A DNA stretch of 27,391 nucleotides from Eubacterium sp. CAG:841 (GTDB taxonomy: Bacteria > Bacillota > Clostridia > Oscillospirales > CAG-272), in the NCBI GenBank assembly GCA_000437375.1, contig FR898199.1:1-27391 (forward strand), in the 5' to 3' direction. Below, piece by piece: positions 1 to 7,441 of this stretch. The position numbers and the translations under genes are program-made. The first letter of the stretch is position 1. Every line of letters begins with the position of its first letter. Below the pieces are notes generated by a model. The model ran no database searches. It saw only the letters and a list, made by a program, of their open reading frames with translations, and was not told where the DNA came from.

Positions 1-33
1 AGGCAGATGCTCTCCCAGCTGAGCTATGCTCCC
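1..33 (-). tRNA. tRNA, 5' half only (window edge)
   Basis: On the minus strand the 33 bases ending at the left edge read as the 5' half of a tRNA. They begin with acceptor strand GGGAGCA, then TA, a D-arm with GCTC and GGGAGAGC, and the start of the anticodon stem. The window ends just before position 34, so the anticodon cannot be read. The sequence resembles Firmicutes tRNA-Val or tRNA-Ala; which one it is cannot be decided here. Confidence 0.85.
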
Positions 34-85
34 ATATACTTTTTTCACTTAACCACAAAGGCTTTACTCGCTCGCGGCAGGACTT

Positions 86-114
86 ATTATAGCATAAAGG
101 CATTCGCTTGTCAA
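86..114 (-). promoter_or_regulatory. Sigma-A promoter of the leftward tRNA
   Basis: Minus strand: TTGACA (109-114), a 17-base spacer, then TATAAT (86-91), a perfect vegetative promoter. It faces the cut tRNA and gives a leader of roughly 45 bases. It is divergent from the promoter at 171-199. Confidence 0.85.
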
Positions 115-170
115 CACTTTTTTTGCAAAAAAATATAATTTTTTTACATAAAATTATTTCAAAAAAACTG

Positions 171-199
171 TTGACAAAATCAGACACACATGATATAAT
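171..199 (+). promoter_or_regulatory. Sigma-A promoter of the rightward tRNA cluster
   Basis: TTGACA at 171-176, a 17-base spacer, then TATAAT at 194-199, a perfect consensus. The expected transcript starts near 206, about 37 bases before tRNA-Met. Confidence 0.88.
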
Positions 200-242
200 A
201 CATAAGCGCTGTCAGACAGTGCATTGAATTTTGAAGATGCGT

Positions 243-319
243 GGCGGAATAGCTCAGTTGGCTAGAGCATTCGGTTCATACCCGGAGGGTCGTGGGTTCA
301 AGTCCAACTTCCGCTACCA
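243..319 (+). tRNA. tRNA-Met (CAT)
   Basis: Acceptor GGCGGAA pairs with TTCCGCT (a G-U at the first pair). The D-arm begins TAGCTCAG, the anticodon stem TTCGG/CCGGA holds a CAT anticodon, and CCA is encoded at 317-319. It lacks the three consecutive G-C pairs of initiator tRNA, so it should be elongator Met. A CAT-anticodon tRNA-Ile modified to lysidine cannot be excluded by eye. The T-stem GTGGG/CCAAC has one G-A mismatch. Confidence 0.9.
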
Positions 320-320
320 G

Positions 321-343
321 CCTAAGCCCAATAGGGTTTAGGG
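321..343 (+). other. Hairpin between tRNA-Met and tRNA-Glu
   Basis: CCTAAGCCC and GGGTTTAGG form a 9-bp stem with one G-U pair around a 4-base loop, right after the CCA of tRNA-Met and 3 bases before tRNA-Glu. No U-run follows, so it is not an ordinary terminator. A role as a spacer or processing hairpin in a tRNA precursor is inference. Confidence 0.6.
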
Positions 344-346
344 TAA

Positions 347-421
347 GGCCCGGTGGTCAAGCGGTTAAGACACCGCCCTTTCACGGCGGTAACACGAGTT
401 CGATTCTCGTCCGGGTCACCA
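347..421 (+). tRNA. tRNA-Glu (TTC)
   Basis: Acceptor GGCCCGG pairs with CCGGGTC. The anticodon stem CCGCC/GGCGG closes the loop CTTTCAC with anticodon TTC, and the T-loop TTCGATT is normal. CCA is encoded at 419-421. It sits 27 bases after tRNA-Met and is read from the same promoter. Confidence 0.95.
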
Positions 422-454
422 AAAATCCCGAATGCAAAAGCGTTCGGGATTTTT
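421..454 (+). terminator. Terminator directly after tRNA-Glu
   Basis: A 15-bp stem (421-435 with 440-454) with an AAAA loop ends in a run of T. It begins on the last base of the tRNA-Glu CCA. tRNA-Leu downstream is therefore read by read-through or from a weak promoter I could not identify in 455-534. Confidence 0.8.
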
Positions 455-534
455 CCTATTTATAAATACTTCTCGTGGCGCTTGTGAATTTACAGTATTA
501 AATATCAAAGCGCCGCTTTCCTTATTTAATAAAT

Positions 535-618
535 GCACCTGTGGCGGAATTGGCAGACGCGCCAGACTTAGGATCTGGTGTCCCCGACGTGAAGGTTCAA
601 GTCCTTTCAGGTGCACCA
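535..618 (+). tRNA. tRNA-Leu (TAG)
   Basis: Class II tRNA with a long variable arm. Acceptor GCACCTG pairs with CAGGTGC, anticodon stem CCAGA/TCTGG closes CTTAGGA with anticodon TAG, and CCA is encoded at 616-618. Confidence 0.94.
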
Positions 619-620
619 TA

Positions 621-650
621 AAAAACCGCCTTCCGGCGGTTTTTTATTTT
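621..650 (+). terminator. Terminator after tRNA-Leu
   Basis: AAAAACCGCC, loop TTCC, GGCGGTTTTT, followed by further T. It closes the tRNA cluster. Confidence 0.9.
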
Positions 651-691
651 TACTTATCGCTTTCAATTTTTAACTTCCGTGTTCTTCGCTA

Positions 692-720
692 TTGAAAATT
701 CCCCTTTCTTGTGATATAAT
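692..720 (+). promoter_or_regulatory. Promoter of the GH3 gene
   Basis: TTGAAA at 692-697, a 17-base spacer, TATAAT at 715-720. It leaves a 5' leader of about 25 bases before the ATG at 752. It also shows that the in-frame TTG at 692 is a -35 element, not a start codon. Confidence 0.82.
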
Positions 721-751
721 CTTAAAAAATATAACCTTAACAGAGGCTGAA

Positions 752-2869
752 ATGAAATATTCCATAATGACCGAAAGAAAAATAGCAAAGCTACTTAAAG
801 AAATGACGATTGAAGAAAAGGTTTTACAGCTTCAGCAGGTTGCCGCAAACGGAGACAGCGAAACCCTTAAAAGCTTTATACATCGTGGCGCAGGCTCATT
901 CCTTCACGTTCTCGGAAAAGATTCAGACGCCATAAGAGCCGAAGCCGAAAAAACAAGAATGAAAATCCCGCCCATATTCGGTATAGACGCAATTCACGGT
1001 CACGCCCTTGTAAACGGCGCTGTGGTCTTCCCCACGCAACTTGCGGCGGCTTGCTCGTGGAACAGAGAGCTTATAAGGCAAATGGGAAAGGCAACGGCAG
1101 AGGAAGTCAACGCCGACGGCCTTGATTTTGTGTTTTCACCGGTGCTTTGTATTGCGCGCGATACCCGTTGGGGCAGAGTTGATGAAACCTTCGGAGAAGA
1201 CCCGTTCCTTGCGGGCGAGCTTGGTGCAGCCATGGTTCACGGTTATGAGGACGACGGGCTTGTCGCGGCTTGCCTTAAACATTACATCGGCTATGGTGAA
1301 GCTACAGGCGCGAAGGATTCATATGATACCGAGATTACCGAGCGCAAAATTCGGGAAGTGTTCCTTCCTCCTTTTATAAAAGGAATAAATGCAGGTGCAA
1401 GCTCTGTAATGACGGCATACGGTTCTATCGACGGCACGCCTATGACAGTTCACAAACGACTTCTTTCCGACGTATTGAAAAAGGAGCTTGGTTTCAAAGG
1501 CTTTGTAATTACCGATTGGGATAACGTCAAAAGCTATATAAGAAAGCAGCGCGGTGCAGACAATATGCAAGACGCTTCAAAAGCCGCTTTGTATGCCGGA
1601 AACGATATGATAATGGTTTCCACCGACTTTTGCGACGCTGTCATTGCAGGCGTCAGAAACGGCACTGTAAGTGAAAAATATATAAATGATGCCGTGCGCC
1701 GCATATTGCGCATTAAATTTTCGCTCGGACTTTTTGATAAAAACAAAAAACGTATGCCAAAAAGCGTAATAGGCTCAAAAGAGCATATAGAAATAAATCG
1801 CAGGCTTACAAGGGAAAGTCTTGTTCTGCTTGAAAACGACGGCACTCTTCCCCTGAAAAAAGCACCGAAAAAGATTGCAGTAATAGGTCCGAATGCGGAC
1901 AATATCAAGGCGCAGTACGGCGATTGGACGTTTTTCAGCCATCCCGATCCACACCCCGACGCGATTCCCTCCGGCGATGTTTACACTGTTCTTCGCGGAA
2001 TGAAGACCGTTTTCCCCGATTCCGAAATAATATACAGCAAAGGCTGCGGAATTCACGCATCCGACGAAGACGACATCCCGTCGGCTGTTGCAGCGGCATA
2101 TGCGTGTGATATCGTTGTTTTTGTGTGCGGAGATGACCTCACTCTGAACGGCGAAACGCGCGACAGAGCCAATCTTGAGCTTTCCGGAAGACAAAACGAA
2201 CTTTTCTCGGCGCTGAAAAAGACAGGAAAGCCCATTGTCACAGTGCTTATAAACGGAAAGCCGCTCTGCATCGAAAAAGTTGCGAAGAACAGCAACGCAG
2301 TTATAGAGATGTTCAACGGAGGCGACCTCGGCGGTCTTGCAACAGCAGAGCTTATTGCAGGCAAATTCTGTCCAAGCGGAAAACTTCCGATATCATTTCC
2401 TCGCGCTTCAGGTCAGCTTCCCTGCTATTACAATCACCTTTCCGGATGGCACGGCGGAAAGTATATCGATGTTGACGCAGGTCCGCTTTATTCATTCGGC
2501 TACGGACTTTCATTTACTTCTTTTGAATATTCCGACATGAAGCTTTCCAAAGGCATCGCTGCGGCAAAAGATACTATCGATGTATCGGTAACCGTAACGA
2601 ATTCAGGAAGCTATGACGGCATGGAAACGGTACAGCTTTATTACAGAGATGAAATATCAAGCGTCATGCAACCTGTAATTCAGCTGTGCGGCTTTGAAAA
2701 GGTCGAAATAAAAGCAGGAAAAAGTAAGCGTGTTACAATTCCGCTTAAAATATCAGAGCTTGCAATAGTCCATCCCGACCTTAAAAAGTACACAGAGTCC
2801 GGTGATTTTACAATAACAATAGGCGGAAGCATCGAAAATGCGCTTTCCGCAACGCTTTCCGTAATATAA
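752..2869 (+). CDS. Glycoside hydrolase family 3 beta-glucosidase-like enzyme
   Basis: A 705-residue GH3 enzyme that removes beta-linked sugars from the non-reducing end of glucosides or xylosides by a retaining mechanism. The N-terminal barrel has the family blocks IDAIHGH, ARDTRWGRVDETFGEDPF and KHYIGYGE. The nucleophile is probably Asp255 in VITDW. The second alpha/beta domain (about 370-590) carries NGGDLGG and SGKLPISFP, and a fibronectin-III-like domain ends the protein (about 610-700). The ATG at 752 is chosen because AGAGG lies 5 bases upstream and the longer reading frame starts inside the promoter. There is no signal peptide, so it should act in the cytoplasm on imported oligosaccharides or glycosides. 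It is BglX-like in layout; the substrate cannot be told from sequence. It shares a promoter with the chorismate mutase gene 17 bases downstream. Confidence 0.93.
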   Translation: MKYSIMTERKIAKLLKEMTIEEKVLQLQQVAANGDSETLKSFIHRGAGSFLHVLGKDSDAIRAEAEKTRMKIPPIFGIDAIHGHALVNGAVVFPTQLAAACSWNRELIRQMGKATAEEVNADGLDFVFSPVLCIARDTRWGRVDETFGEDPFLAGELGAAMVHGYEDDGLVAACLKHYIGYGEATGAKDSYDTEITERKIREVFLPPFIKGINAGASSVMTAYGSIDGTPMTVHKRLLSDVLKKELGFKGFVITDWDNVKSYIRKQRGADNMQDASKAALYAGNDMIMVSTDFCDAVIAGVRNGTVSEKYINDAVRRILRIKFSLGLFDKNKKRMPKSVIGSKEHIEINRRLTRESLVLLENDGTLPLKKAPKKIAVIGPNADNIKAQYGDWTFFSHPDPHPDAIPSGDVYTVLRGMKTVFPDSEIIYSKGCGIHASDEDDIPSAVAAAYACDIVVFVCGDDLTLNGETRDRANLELSGRQNELFSALKKTGKPIVTVLINGKPLCIEKVAKNSNAVIEMFNGGDLGGLATAELIAGKFCPSGKLPISFPRASGQLPCYYNHLSGWHGGKYIDVDAGPLYSFGYGLSFTSFEYSDMKLSKGIAAAKDTIDVSVTVTNSGSYDGMETVQLYYRDEISSVMQPVIQLCGFEKVEIKAGKSKRVTIPLKISELAIVHPDLKKYTESGDFTITIGGSIENALSATLSVI

Positions 2870-2886
2870 AACAAGGAAGAAACAAA

Positions 2887-3156
2887 ATGGATATAGAAAA
2901 AAAGCGAAAAGAAATTGACGAAATAGATTCGTATATAACAAAGCTCTTCCTTCGCAGAATGCAAATATGCGGAGAAATAGGTCATTACAAAAAAGATAAT
3001 GATATCCGCGTTTACGATGAAGCGCGGGAAAAAGAAATATTCGAGCGTGTAAAACAGGCAACTCCCGAAAAAATGCAGGAGTATACAGAGCTTCTCTATG
3101 AAACAGTAATAGGTCTTGCAAATGCCTATCAGCTTGAAATCAGAAACGAAGAATAA
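2887..3156 (+). CDS. Chorismate mutase, AroQ class
   Basis: An 89-residue all-helical chorismate mutase that turns chorismate into prephenate, the first step towards phenylalanine and tyrosine. The E. coli active-site residues Arg11, Arg28, Lys39, Asp48, Arg51 and Glu52 match Arg7, Arg24, Lys35, Asp44, Arg47 and Glu48 here, all at a constant offset of four. The last helix (NAYQLEI) holds a Gln near the position of Gln88. It is monofunctional, with no prephenate dehydratase, dehydrogenase or DAHP synthase domain. RBS AAGGAAG lies at 2873-2879. It is the second gene after the GH3 enzyme and ends at a terminator. No other aromatic amino acid gene is nearby, so the pairing with a glycosidase looks accidental or lineage-specific. 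Confidence 0.9.
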   Translation: MDIEKKRKEIDEIDSYITKLFLRRMQICGEIGHYKKDNDIRVYDEAREKEIFERVKQATPEKMQEYTELLYETVIGLANAYQLEIRNEE

Positions 3157-3166
3157 AGAAATCCTA

Positions 3167-3207
3167 GCGGCAAGGCACCAGCGGATGTGTTTTGCCGCAT
3201 TTTTTAT
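3167..3207 (+). terminator. Terminator of the GH3-chorismate mutase operon
   Basis: GCGGCAA (3167-3173) pairs with TTGCCGC (3192-3198) across an 18-base loop and is followed by ATTTTTTATT. The large loop makes it weaker than others in the window. Confidence 0.7.
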
Positions 3208-3255
3208 TGTTATCAAGTCTTATTAAACTATTTTTTATTGTTTTTCGTCAAATCA

Positions 3256-3284
3256 TTGACAAATTATGCGAAAAAGAGTATTAT
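3256..3284 (+). promoter_or_regulatory. Promoter of the APC permease gene
   Basis: TTGACA at 3256-3261, a 17-base spacer, TATTAT at 3279-3284. The transcript would begin near 3291, with a leader of about 60 bases in which I see no riboswitch or attenuator. Confidence 0.75.
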
Positions 3285-3350
3285 TGAGATAATATATTTT
3301 ACGCGCACGTGTAAACAAAATTTTAATGCAATTTTAAGGAACAAAAACAA

Positions 3351-4769
3351 ATGGAAAACAAATTGACTAAAAAATACGGTCTGCTTACAGCCATATGTAT
3401 GGTTGTCGGCACGGTCGTAGGATCCGGAATCTTCTTCAAAGCGGGCAAGGTCCTCACAAACACAAACGGCAATATGCTCAAATGCCTCATCACCGTCGGC
3501 GGAGTGGGACTTATAATGCTCATCTGCTCGTACGTTTTTTCAATTCTCGCGCAGAGACATGAAAAAGTAAACGGCATAGTTGACTATTCCGAAGTCACAT
3601 GCGGACGCAAGTTCGCTTACATAGTGGGCTGGTTTATGACCACAATATACTACCCCACGATAACATCAACCCTTGCATGGGTATCCGGGCAGTACACCTG
3701 TGTGCTTTTCGGCTGGGATCCTTGCAGCGATCTTCATATTGCTGTATCGGCATTTTATCTTATATGCGGATATTTCGTAAACGCCATGTCTCCCAAGCTC
3801 GCCGGTAAATTTCAGGTCAGCGCAACATTTATAAAATTCGTTCCGCTCCTTGTAATGGGCGTCGTCGGAACGATTGTGGGTCTTAAAAATGGTAACATAG
3901 GTGAAGCATTCAGCGCAAATATTGTGCCTGAAGGCGGCGCTTCCGGCAGCATAATTGCCGCAATGTGTGCATTTGCTTTTGCATACGAGGGTTGGATAAT
4001 AACAACCTCAATAAACTCAGAACTTAAAAACTCCAAAAAGAACCTTCCCGTCGCGCTTGTACTCGGCGCAATAATCGTCGTTTCAATATATCTTCTCTAT
4101 TTTCTCGGTCTTTCAGGCGTTCTCAAAACGGAAGATCTTATGGCATCGGGCGACGTTCCGAAGGATGCATTCACAGCGCTTTTCAAGAACGAAGTTTTCG
4201 GTACTATCGTTTATGTATTTATTGTCATCTCCTGTCTCGGAACGATGAACGGACTTATGATCGGTTGTTGCCGCGGCATGTATTCGATCGCTGTCCGCGG
4301 AGAAGGTCCTGCGCACAAAATGTTCGCTCAGGTCGATAACGAAACAAATATGCCGCACAACTCGTCCATCATCGGCGTTGCGCTCTGCATGCTCTGGATG
4401 TTCCAGTGGGAGCTCGGACTTATTCGCGGAAAGCTCCCCGCAATTATCGGATGGGAAAACGACGAGCTTCCCATTATCACTCTTTACGGACTTTACATAC
4501 CGATATTTGTTGTTCTTATGATAAAGGGTAAAGGGCTTAACGTATTCCAGCGTTTTATAATGCCGTTTGTTGCTTGCGTATGTTGCGGATTTATGGTTTA
4601 TTCTGCAATCGCAGCGTATAAAATACAGTCGCTATATTATCTTATAGTGTTCGCTGTTATAACACTTATAGGCATTCTTTGCTACAAGGGCAGAATAAGC
4701 CTTGCTTTCTTCAAAAAAGAAGAATCTATCGCATCCGAGCCGGTAACAGAAGCTTCTGAAACAAAATAA
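3351..4769 (+). CDS. APC-superfamily amino acid permease
   Basis: A 472-residue inner-membrane transporter of the amino acid-polyamine-organocation superfamily, closest in feel to the L-type (LAT/SLC7-like) branch. The first helix carries the substrate-binding glycine motif GTVVGSGIFF (about 19-29). About twelve hydrophobic helices follow, with the family's EGWIITTS region after helix 6. The tail from about residue 450 is cytoplasmic and charged. Typical family members exchange or import neutral amino acids; the substrate cannot be named here. RBS AAGGA lies at 3336-3340. The gene stands alone between its own promoter and terminator. Confidence 0.9.
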   Translation: MENKLTKKYGLLTAICMVVGTVVGSGIFFKAGKVLTNTNGNMLKCLITVGGVGLIMLICSYVFSILAQRHEKVNGIVDYSEVTCGRKFAYIVGWFMTTIYYPTITSTLAWVSGQYTCVLFGWDPCSDLHIAVSAFYLICGYFVNAMSPKLAGKFQVSATFIKFVPLLVMGVVGTIVGLKNGNIGEAFSANIVPEGGASGSIIAAMCAFAFAYEGWIITTSINSELKNSKKNLPVALVLGAIIVVSIYLLYFLGLSGVLKTEDLMASGDVPKDAFTALFKNEVFGTIVYVFIVISCLGTMNGLMIGCCRGMYSIAVRGEGPAHKMFAQVDNETNMPHNSSIIGVALCMLWMFQWELGLIRGKLPAIIGWENDELPIITLYGLYIPIFVVLMIKGKGLNVFQRFIMPFVACVCCGFMVYSAIAAYKIQSLYYLIVFAVITLIGILCYKGRISLAFFKKEESIASEPVTEASETK

Positions 4770-4788
4770 TTTACAACTTATAAAGCAC

Positions 4789-4817
4789 AAAAGGACTGCC
4801 GATTTGGCAGTCCTTTT
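4789..4817 (+). terminator. Terminator of the APC permease gene
   Basis: AAAAGGACTGCC, loop GATT, TGGCAGTCCTTTT: an 8-bp GC-rich core flanked by A and T runs. It ends about 18 bases before the -10 box of the RNA gene that follows. Confidence 0.92.
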
Positions 4818-4846
4818 GCAATTTTAGACGTCTTTATACTTCCCCG

Positions 4847-5023
4847 CCAGACCGTGTACGGCGTAATTAACACCCTGCTTTTGGCAAGGATGGTGTCCTC
4901 GCCTCACACTTTACTGCTCCCAGCTTCCGCGATAAATCGTGTCATAAGCAGGAAATATGCGGGAGGTCTGCAAACCGTGCAAGGTTCGGATTCCAATTAC
5001 GTGTTGTAGGTTTAATTGAAACC
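4847..5023 (+). ncRNA. ssrS: Probable 6S RNA (SsrS)
   Basis: This intergenic stretch codes for no protein but folds into one long nested rod. From outside in: AGACC (4849-4853) with GGTTT (5009-5013); TAC (4857-4859) with GTA (5006-5008); CGTAATT (4862-4868) with AATTACG (4995-5001); ACCCTGC (4872-4878) with GCAAGGT (4979-4985), one mismatch; CTCGC (4898-4902) with GCGGG (4959-4963). Then comes a large asymmetric open bubble (4903-4913 against 4952-4958), CTGCT (4914-4918) with AGCAG (4947-4951), and a terminal hairpin CGCGAT/ATCGTG. A long irregular rod with a central bubble is the hallmark of 6S RNA, which mimics an open promoter and binds sigma-A RNA polymerase in stationary phase. A TATACT box at 4835-4840 fits a start near 4847; the -35 is poor. 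The strand is preferred because of this box and two G-U pairs. The 3' end is approximate and I see no U-run terminator. Identity rests on fold and on remembered resemblance to clostridial 6S RNAs. Confidence 0.6.
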
Positions 5024-5041
5024 GTATCACGAGAAGGGCAG

Positions 5042-5065
5042 GAAATTTTTATCTGTAAAAATTTC
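5042..5065. terminator. AT-rich perfect palindrome, possible weak terminator
   Basis: GAAATTTTTA, loop TCTG, TAAAAATTTC: a perfect 10-bp stem with a 4-base loop. It overlaps the last two bases of the minus-strand DUF1292 stop codon and lies just past the plus-strand RNA gene. The position between converging transcripts suggests a two-way stop, but the stem is almost all A/T and has no separate U-run. Confidence 0.4.
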
Positions 5066-5348
5066 AGTCGTGGTCTATGTCGGAGAAGAACTCATCCTCG
5101 AATATGTCGGATACGCGATCAAACTCGTCGTCATCGTCAACAGTTACAAGAATGTCTTCGCCATCCTCGTCCTTTTCAAGCTTGAGAAGAACGTATTCGC
5201 CGTCCTCATTGTCCTCAAGCGGGAAAAGAGCATAATAAGTGATTCCCTCTATCTCTTTTTCGGCGATTATTTCAAAGCTACATTCTTTGCCTTCTTCGTC
5301 CGTAAGAGTTATTACGTTAGCGTCTTCTGGTGTGTATTCGTCAGTCAT
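5064..5348 (-). CDS. DUF1292 family protein (YrzB-like)
   Basis: A 94-residue, very acidic protein of the DUF1292 family. The conserved start reads VITLTDEEGKE, then a beta strand region ending in YALFPLED and YVLLKLEKDEDGED. The C-terminal third is a run of Asp and Glu. Members are common beside core genes in Firmicutes and have no settled function; B. subtilis YrzB is the usual example. The ATG at 5348 has GGAGA 6 bases upstream. It has its own promoter just beyond the pgsA stop codon. Confidence 0.85.
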   Translation of the reverse strand: MTDEYTPEDANVITLTDEEGKECSFEIIAEKEIEGITYYALFPLEDNEDGEYVLLKLEKDEDGEDILVTVDDDDEFDRVSDIFEDEFFSDIDHD

Positions 5349-5386
5349 TTTCCGTCTCCGTGTTATTATTTTTCTCTTCTGATTTT

Positions 5387-5415
5387 ATTTTATACCAAAA
5401 CAACGAATATGTCAA
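5387..5415 (-). promoter_or_regulatory. Promoter of the DUF1292 gene
   Basis: Minus strand: TTGACA (5410-5415), a 17-base spacer, TAAAAT (5387-5392). An overlapping TATAAA would give a 15-base spacer. It lies between the pgsA stop and the DUF1292 start. Confidence 0.65.
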
Positions 5416-5426
5416 TAGCTTTCGTT

Positions 5427-6014
5427 TTATTTTGAAGGGTCAAGATACTTCCAATAGCCGACAATATACGACATTCCCGACCACACCGTCATAACTGCGG
5501 CAGCCGCCATAAAGATATACGTTGCTATGTGACGATTCCATATAAGCGGCTCTATCATCGCCGTAAGAATGAAAAACATCTGTGTACAGGTCTTTATTTT
5601 GCCGAGCCAACTCGCCGCTACGACCTTTTTATCGGGGCTTGAAGCAACAACAAGTCGCATACTTGTTACGGCAAGCTCACGCAGAAGCACCGTCATAAAC
5701 GTGCAGAAAAACAGCACGGAAAATATTTTTGAGTTGCCGGATGAAGAAGCCGCTTCATAAGAGAGCGCGGCAAGCGCAGCAAGAACAAGAAATTTATCGG
5801 CAAGCGGATCAAGGAATTTTCCGAAGTCCGTTATAAGATGATATTTTCTCGCTATTTTGCCGTCAAGAAAATCGGTAAACGACGCAAGTGCAAAAACGGC
5901 TATCGAAACTATTCTTCCCCAAGTTACGCCGCCGAAACCAAGAATGAACACCAAAAACACCGGTACAAGTAAAAGTCTGATTATTGTGAGCCTGTTAGGA
6001 ACGTTCATTTTCAT
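5427..6014 (-). CDS. pgsA: CDP-diacylglycerol--glycerol-3-phosphate 3-phosphatidyltransferase
   Basis: PgsA, 195 residues, joins CDP-diacylglycerol and glycerol-3-phosphate to make phosphatidylglycerophosphate, the committed step of phosphatidylglycerol and cardiolipin synthesis in the membrane. The CDP-alcohol phosphotransferase motif is complete: Asp48, Asp51-Gly52, Ala55-Arg56, Gly65, Asp69 and Asp73. Several hydrophobic helices surround it, and the N-terminal NVPNRLTIIRLLLVP block is typical of PgsA. The start at 6014 is 4 bases after the rimO stop, and AAGGAG (6024-6029) lies inside the rimO end, so the two genes are translationally coupled. Confidence 0.96.
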   Translation of the reverse strand: MKMNVPNRLTIIRLLLVPVFLVFILGFGGVTWGRIVSIAVFALASFTDFLDGKIARKYHLITDFGKFLDPLADKFLVLAALAALSYEAASSSGNSKIFSVLFFCTFMTVLLRELAVTSMRLVVASSPDKKVVAASWLGKIKTCTQMFFILTAMIEPLIWNRHIATYIFMAAAAVMTVWSGMSYIVGYWKYLDPSK

Positions 6015-6018
6015 TTCA

Positions 6019-7374
6019 TCATTCTCCTTCTCTTATAAGCTTTCCCACGAGGTCATAATCCAGAATTTCGTCAATTTTAACCTTTACAAATTCTCCTTCT
6101 CTTACGCGCTTCTTTCCGAGCTCGTTTGTGAAGAACACTTTCGTGTCTATGTCCGGAGCGTCAGACGCGCTTCTTCCGTAATACGATTCCGAAACAGGAT
6201 CAAAGCCTTCGCAAAGCACGGTTACCGTTTTCCCGAGCATTTTTTCGTTGAGTTCGGAAGTGACGGCAAGCTGCTCCTGCATTATTATATCGTAACGGTC
6301 CTGCTTTGTCTGCTCGTCTATCTGGTCGGGCATTTCGGCGGCAAGAGTACCTTCTTCGGGAGAGAACGTAAACGCACCGAGACGCTCAAACTTTGTTTTG
6401 CTCACGAATTCGCACAGCTCTTCAAAATCCTTTTCCGTCTCACCGGGGAATCCAACCATAACGGTCGTCCTTATGCAGATTTCCGGAATATTTTTGCGCA
6501 ATTTTTCAATTACTTCTTTTATCAGCGCCGATCTGCCGTGACGGTTCATTTTTTCAAGAACGCTTTCGGAAATATGCTGTATCGGCAGATCTATGTATTT
6601 TACTATTCTGTCATTCGTTTTTATTTCCTCTATCAGCTCATCCGTTATCTTATCGGGATAGCAATAAAGAAGTCTTATCCACGGAATATTTGTTTCCTTT
6701 GTTATCGCGCGCAGAAGCTCTGCAAGCTTGTATTCGCCGTAAATATCAAGACCGTAGCGCGATGTATCCTGCGCGATAAGGTTAAGTTCCTTTACGCCGA
6801 TAGCCTCAAGCTCCTTTGCCTCTTTTACGATATCCTCGATCGTTCTCGATCTCATCCTGCCTCGTATGGAGGGTATCGCGCAATAAGTGCAACGGTTATC
6901 ACAGCCTTCGGCGATCTTCAGATACGCCGTGTATTCCGGAGTTGTGACTATTCTCTCTCCGCCGAGCGGAAGCGATTCCTTATCGCCATAGCTTTCATAA
7001 TGTTCACCGCGCAGAACAGCTTCAACAGCGTCGCATATCTTTGCTTCGGAGCCGAGTCCAAGCACTGCGTCAACTTCGGGCAGCTCGGCCGATATCTGCT
7101 CGCGATATCTTTCGGCAAGACAACCTGTAACAATTATAGCCTTTAACTGTTTGTGTTTCTTCAGCCATGCGACATCAAGGATGCTGTCTATCGACTCCTT
7201 CTTTGCGCTTTCTATAAAGCCGCAGGTGTTAACAACTATAACGTCAGCTTCCGTGTCTTCTGGAGTTATCTCGTAGCCTGCACCCGCAAGTCTTGCAAGC
7301 ATAACTTCTGTGTCGGCAAGATTCTTTGAGCAACCGAGCGAGATAAACCCGACCTTTGTCTTTTTCTTTGTCAT
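6019..7374 (-). CDS. rimO: Ribosomal protein S12 methylthiotransferase RimO
   Basis: RimO, 451 residues, is a radical-SAM enzyme that adds a methylthio group to the conserved aspartate of ribosomal protein S12. The N-terminal UPF0004 domain begins VGFISLGCSKNLADTE and carries the cluster cysteines Cys15, Cys51 and Cys85. The radical-SAM triad is Cys158, Cys162 and Cys165 in GCDNRCTYC. A TRAM domain closes the protein (about 375-450). The motif GCSKNLADTE separates RimO from the tRNA enzyme MiaB. It lies 67 bases after cysS, with no terminator between them, and runs into pgsA. Confidence 0.96.
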   Translation of the reverse strand: MTKKKTKVGFISLGCSKNLADTEVMLARLAGAGYEITPEDTEADVIVVNTCGFIESAKKESIDSILDVAWLKKHKQLKAIIVTGCLAERYREQISAELPEVDAVLGLGSEAKICDAVEAVLRGEHYESYGDKESLPLGGERIVTTPEYTAYLKIAEGCDNRCTYCAIPSIRGRMRSRTIEDIVKEAKELEAIGVKELNLIAQDTSRYGLDIYGEYKLAELLRAITKETNIPWIRLLYCYPDKITDELIEEIKTNDRIVKYIDLPIQHISESVLEKMNRHGRSALIKEVIEKLRKNIPEICIRTTVMVGFPGETEKDFEELCEFVSKTKFERLGAFTFSPEEGTLAAEMPDQIDEQTKQDRYDIIMQEQLAVTSELNEKMLGKTVTVLCEGFDPVSESYYGRSASDAPDIDTKVFFTNELGKKRVREGEFVKVKIDEILDYDLVGKLIREGE

Positions 7375-7441
7375 TTTTTGTTTGTCCTTATGCTTTTGTA
7401 TATTTTGATTTCTTTCGCCGAAAATTCAGCAGTTGCCGGAG

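Noticed and set aside
416..695. Small open frames across the tRNA-Leu region on both strands
   Set aside because: They read through tRNA-Leu and the two terminators; no protein gene fits there.
692..751. 20 extra N-terminal codons for the GH3 enzyme starting at TTG
   Set aside because: The TTG is the first base triplet of the -35 box and the stretch contains the -10; the ATG at 752 has an RBS.
4820..5040. RNase P RNA, tmRNA, SRP RNA or a riboswitch in the structured intergenic region
   Set aside because: None of their hallmark sequences is present (no RNase P core, no tRNA-like tmRNA end, no GGAAGGAAGCA SRP loop, no cobalamin, TPP or lysine boxes).
5857..7146. 429-codon open frame on the plus strand opposite rimO
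   Set aside because: It is the antisense shadow of rimO and the end of pgsA; its composition is rich in Phe, Tyr, Arg and Cys and shows no family.
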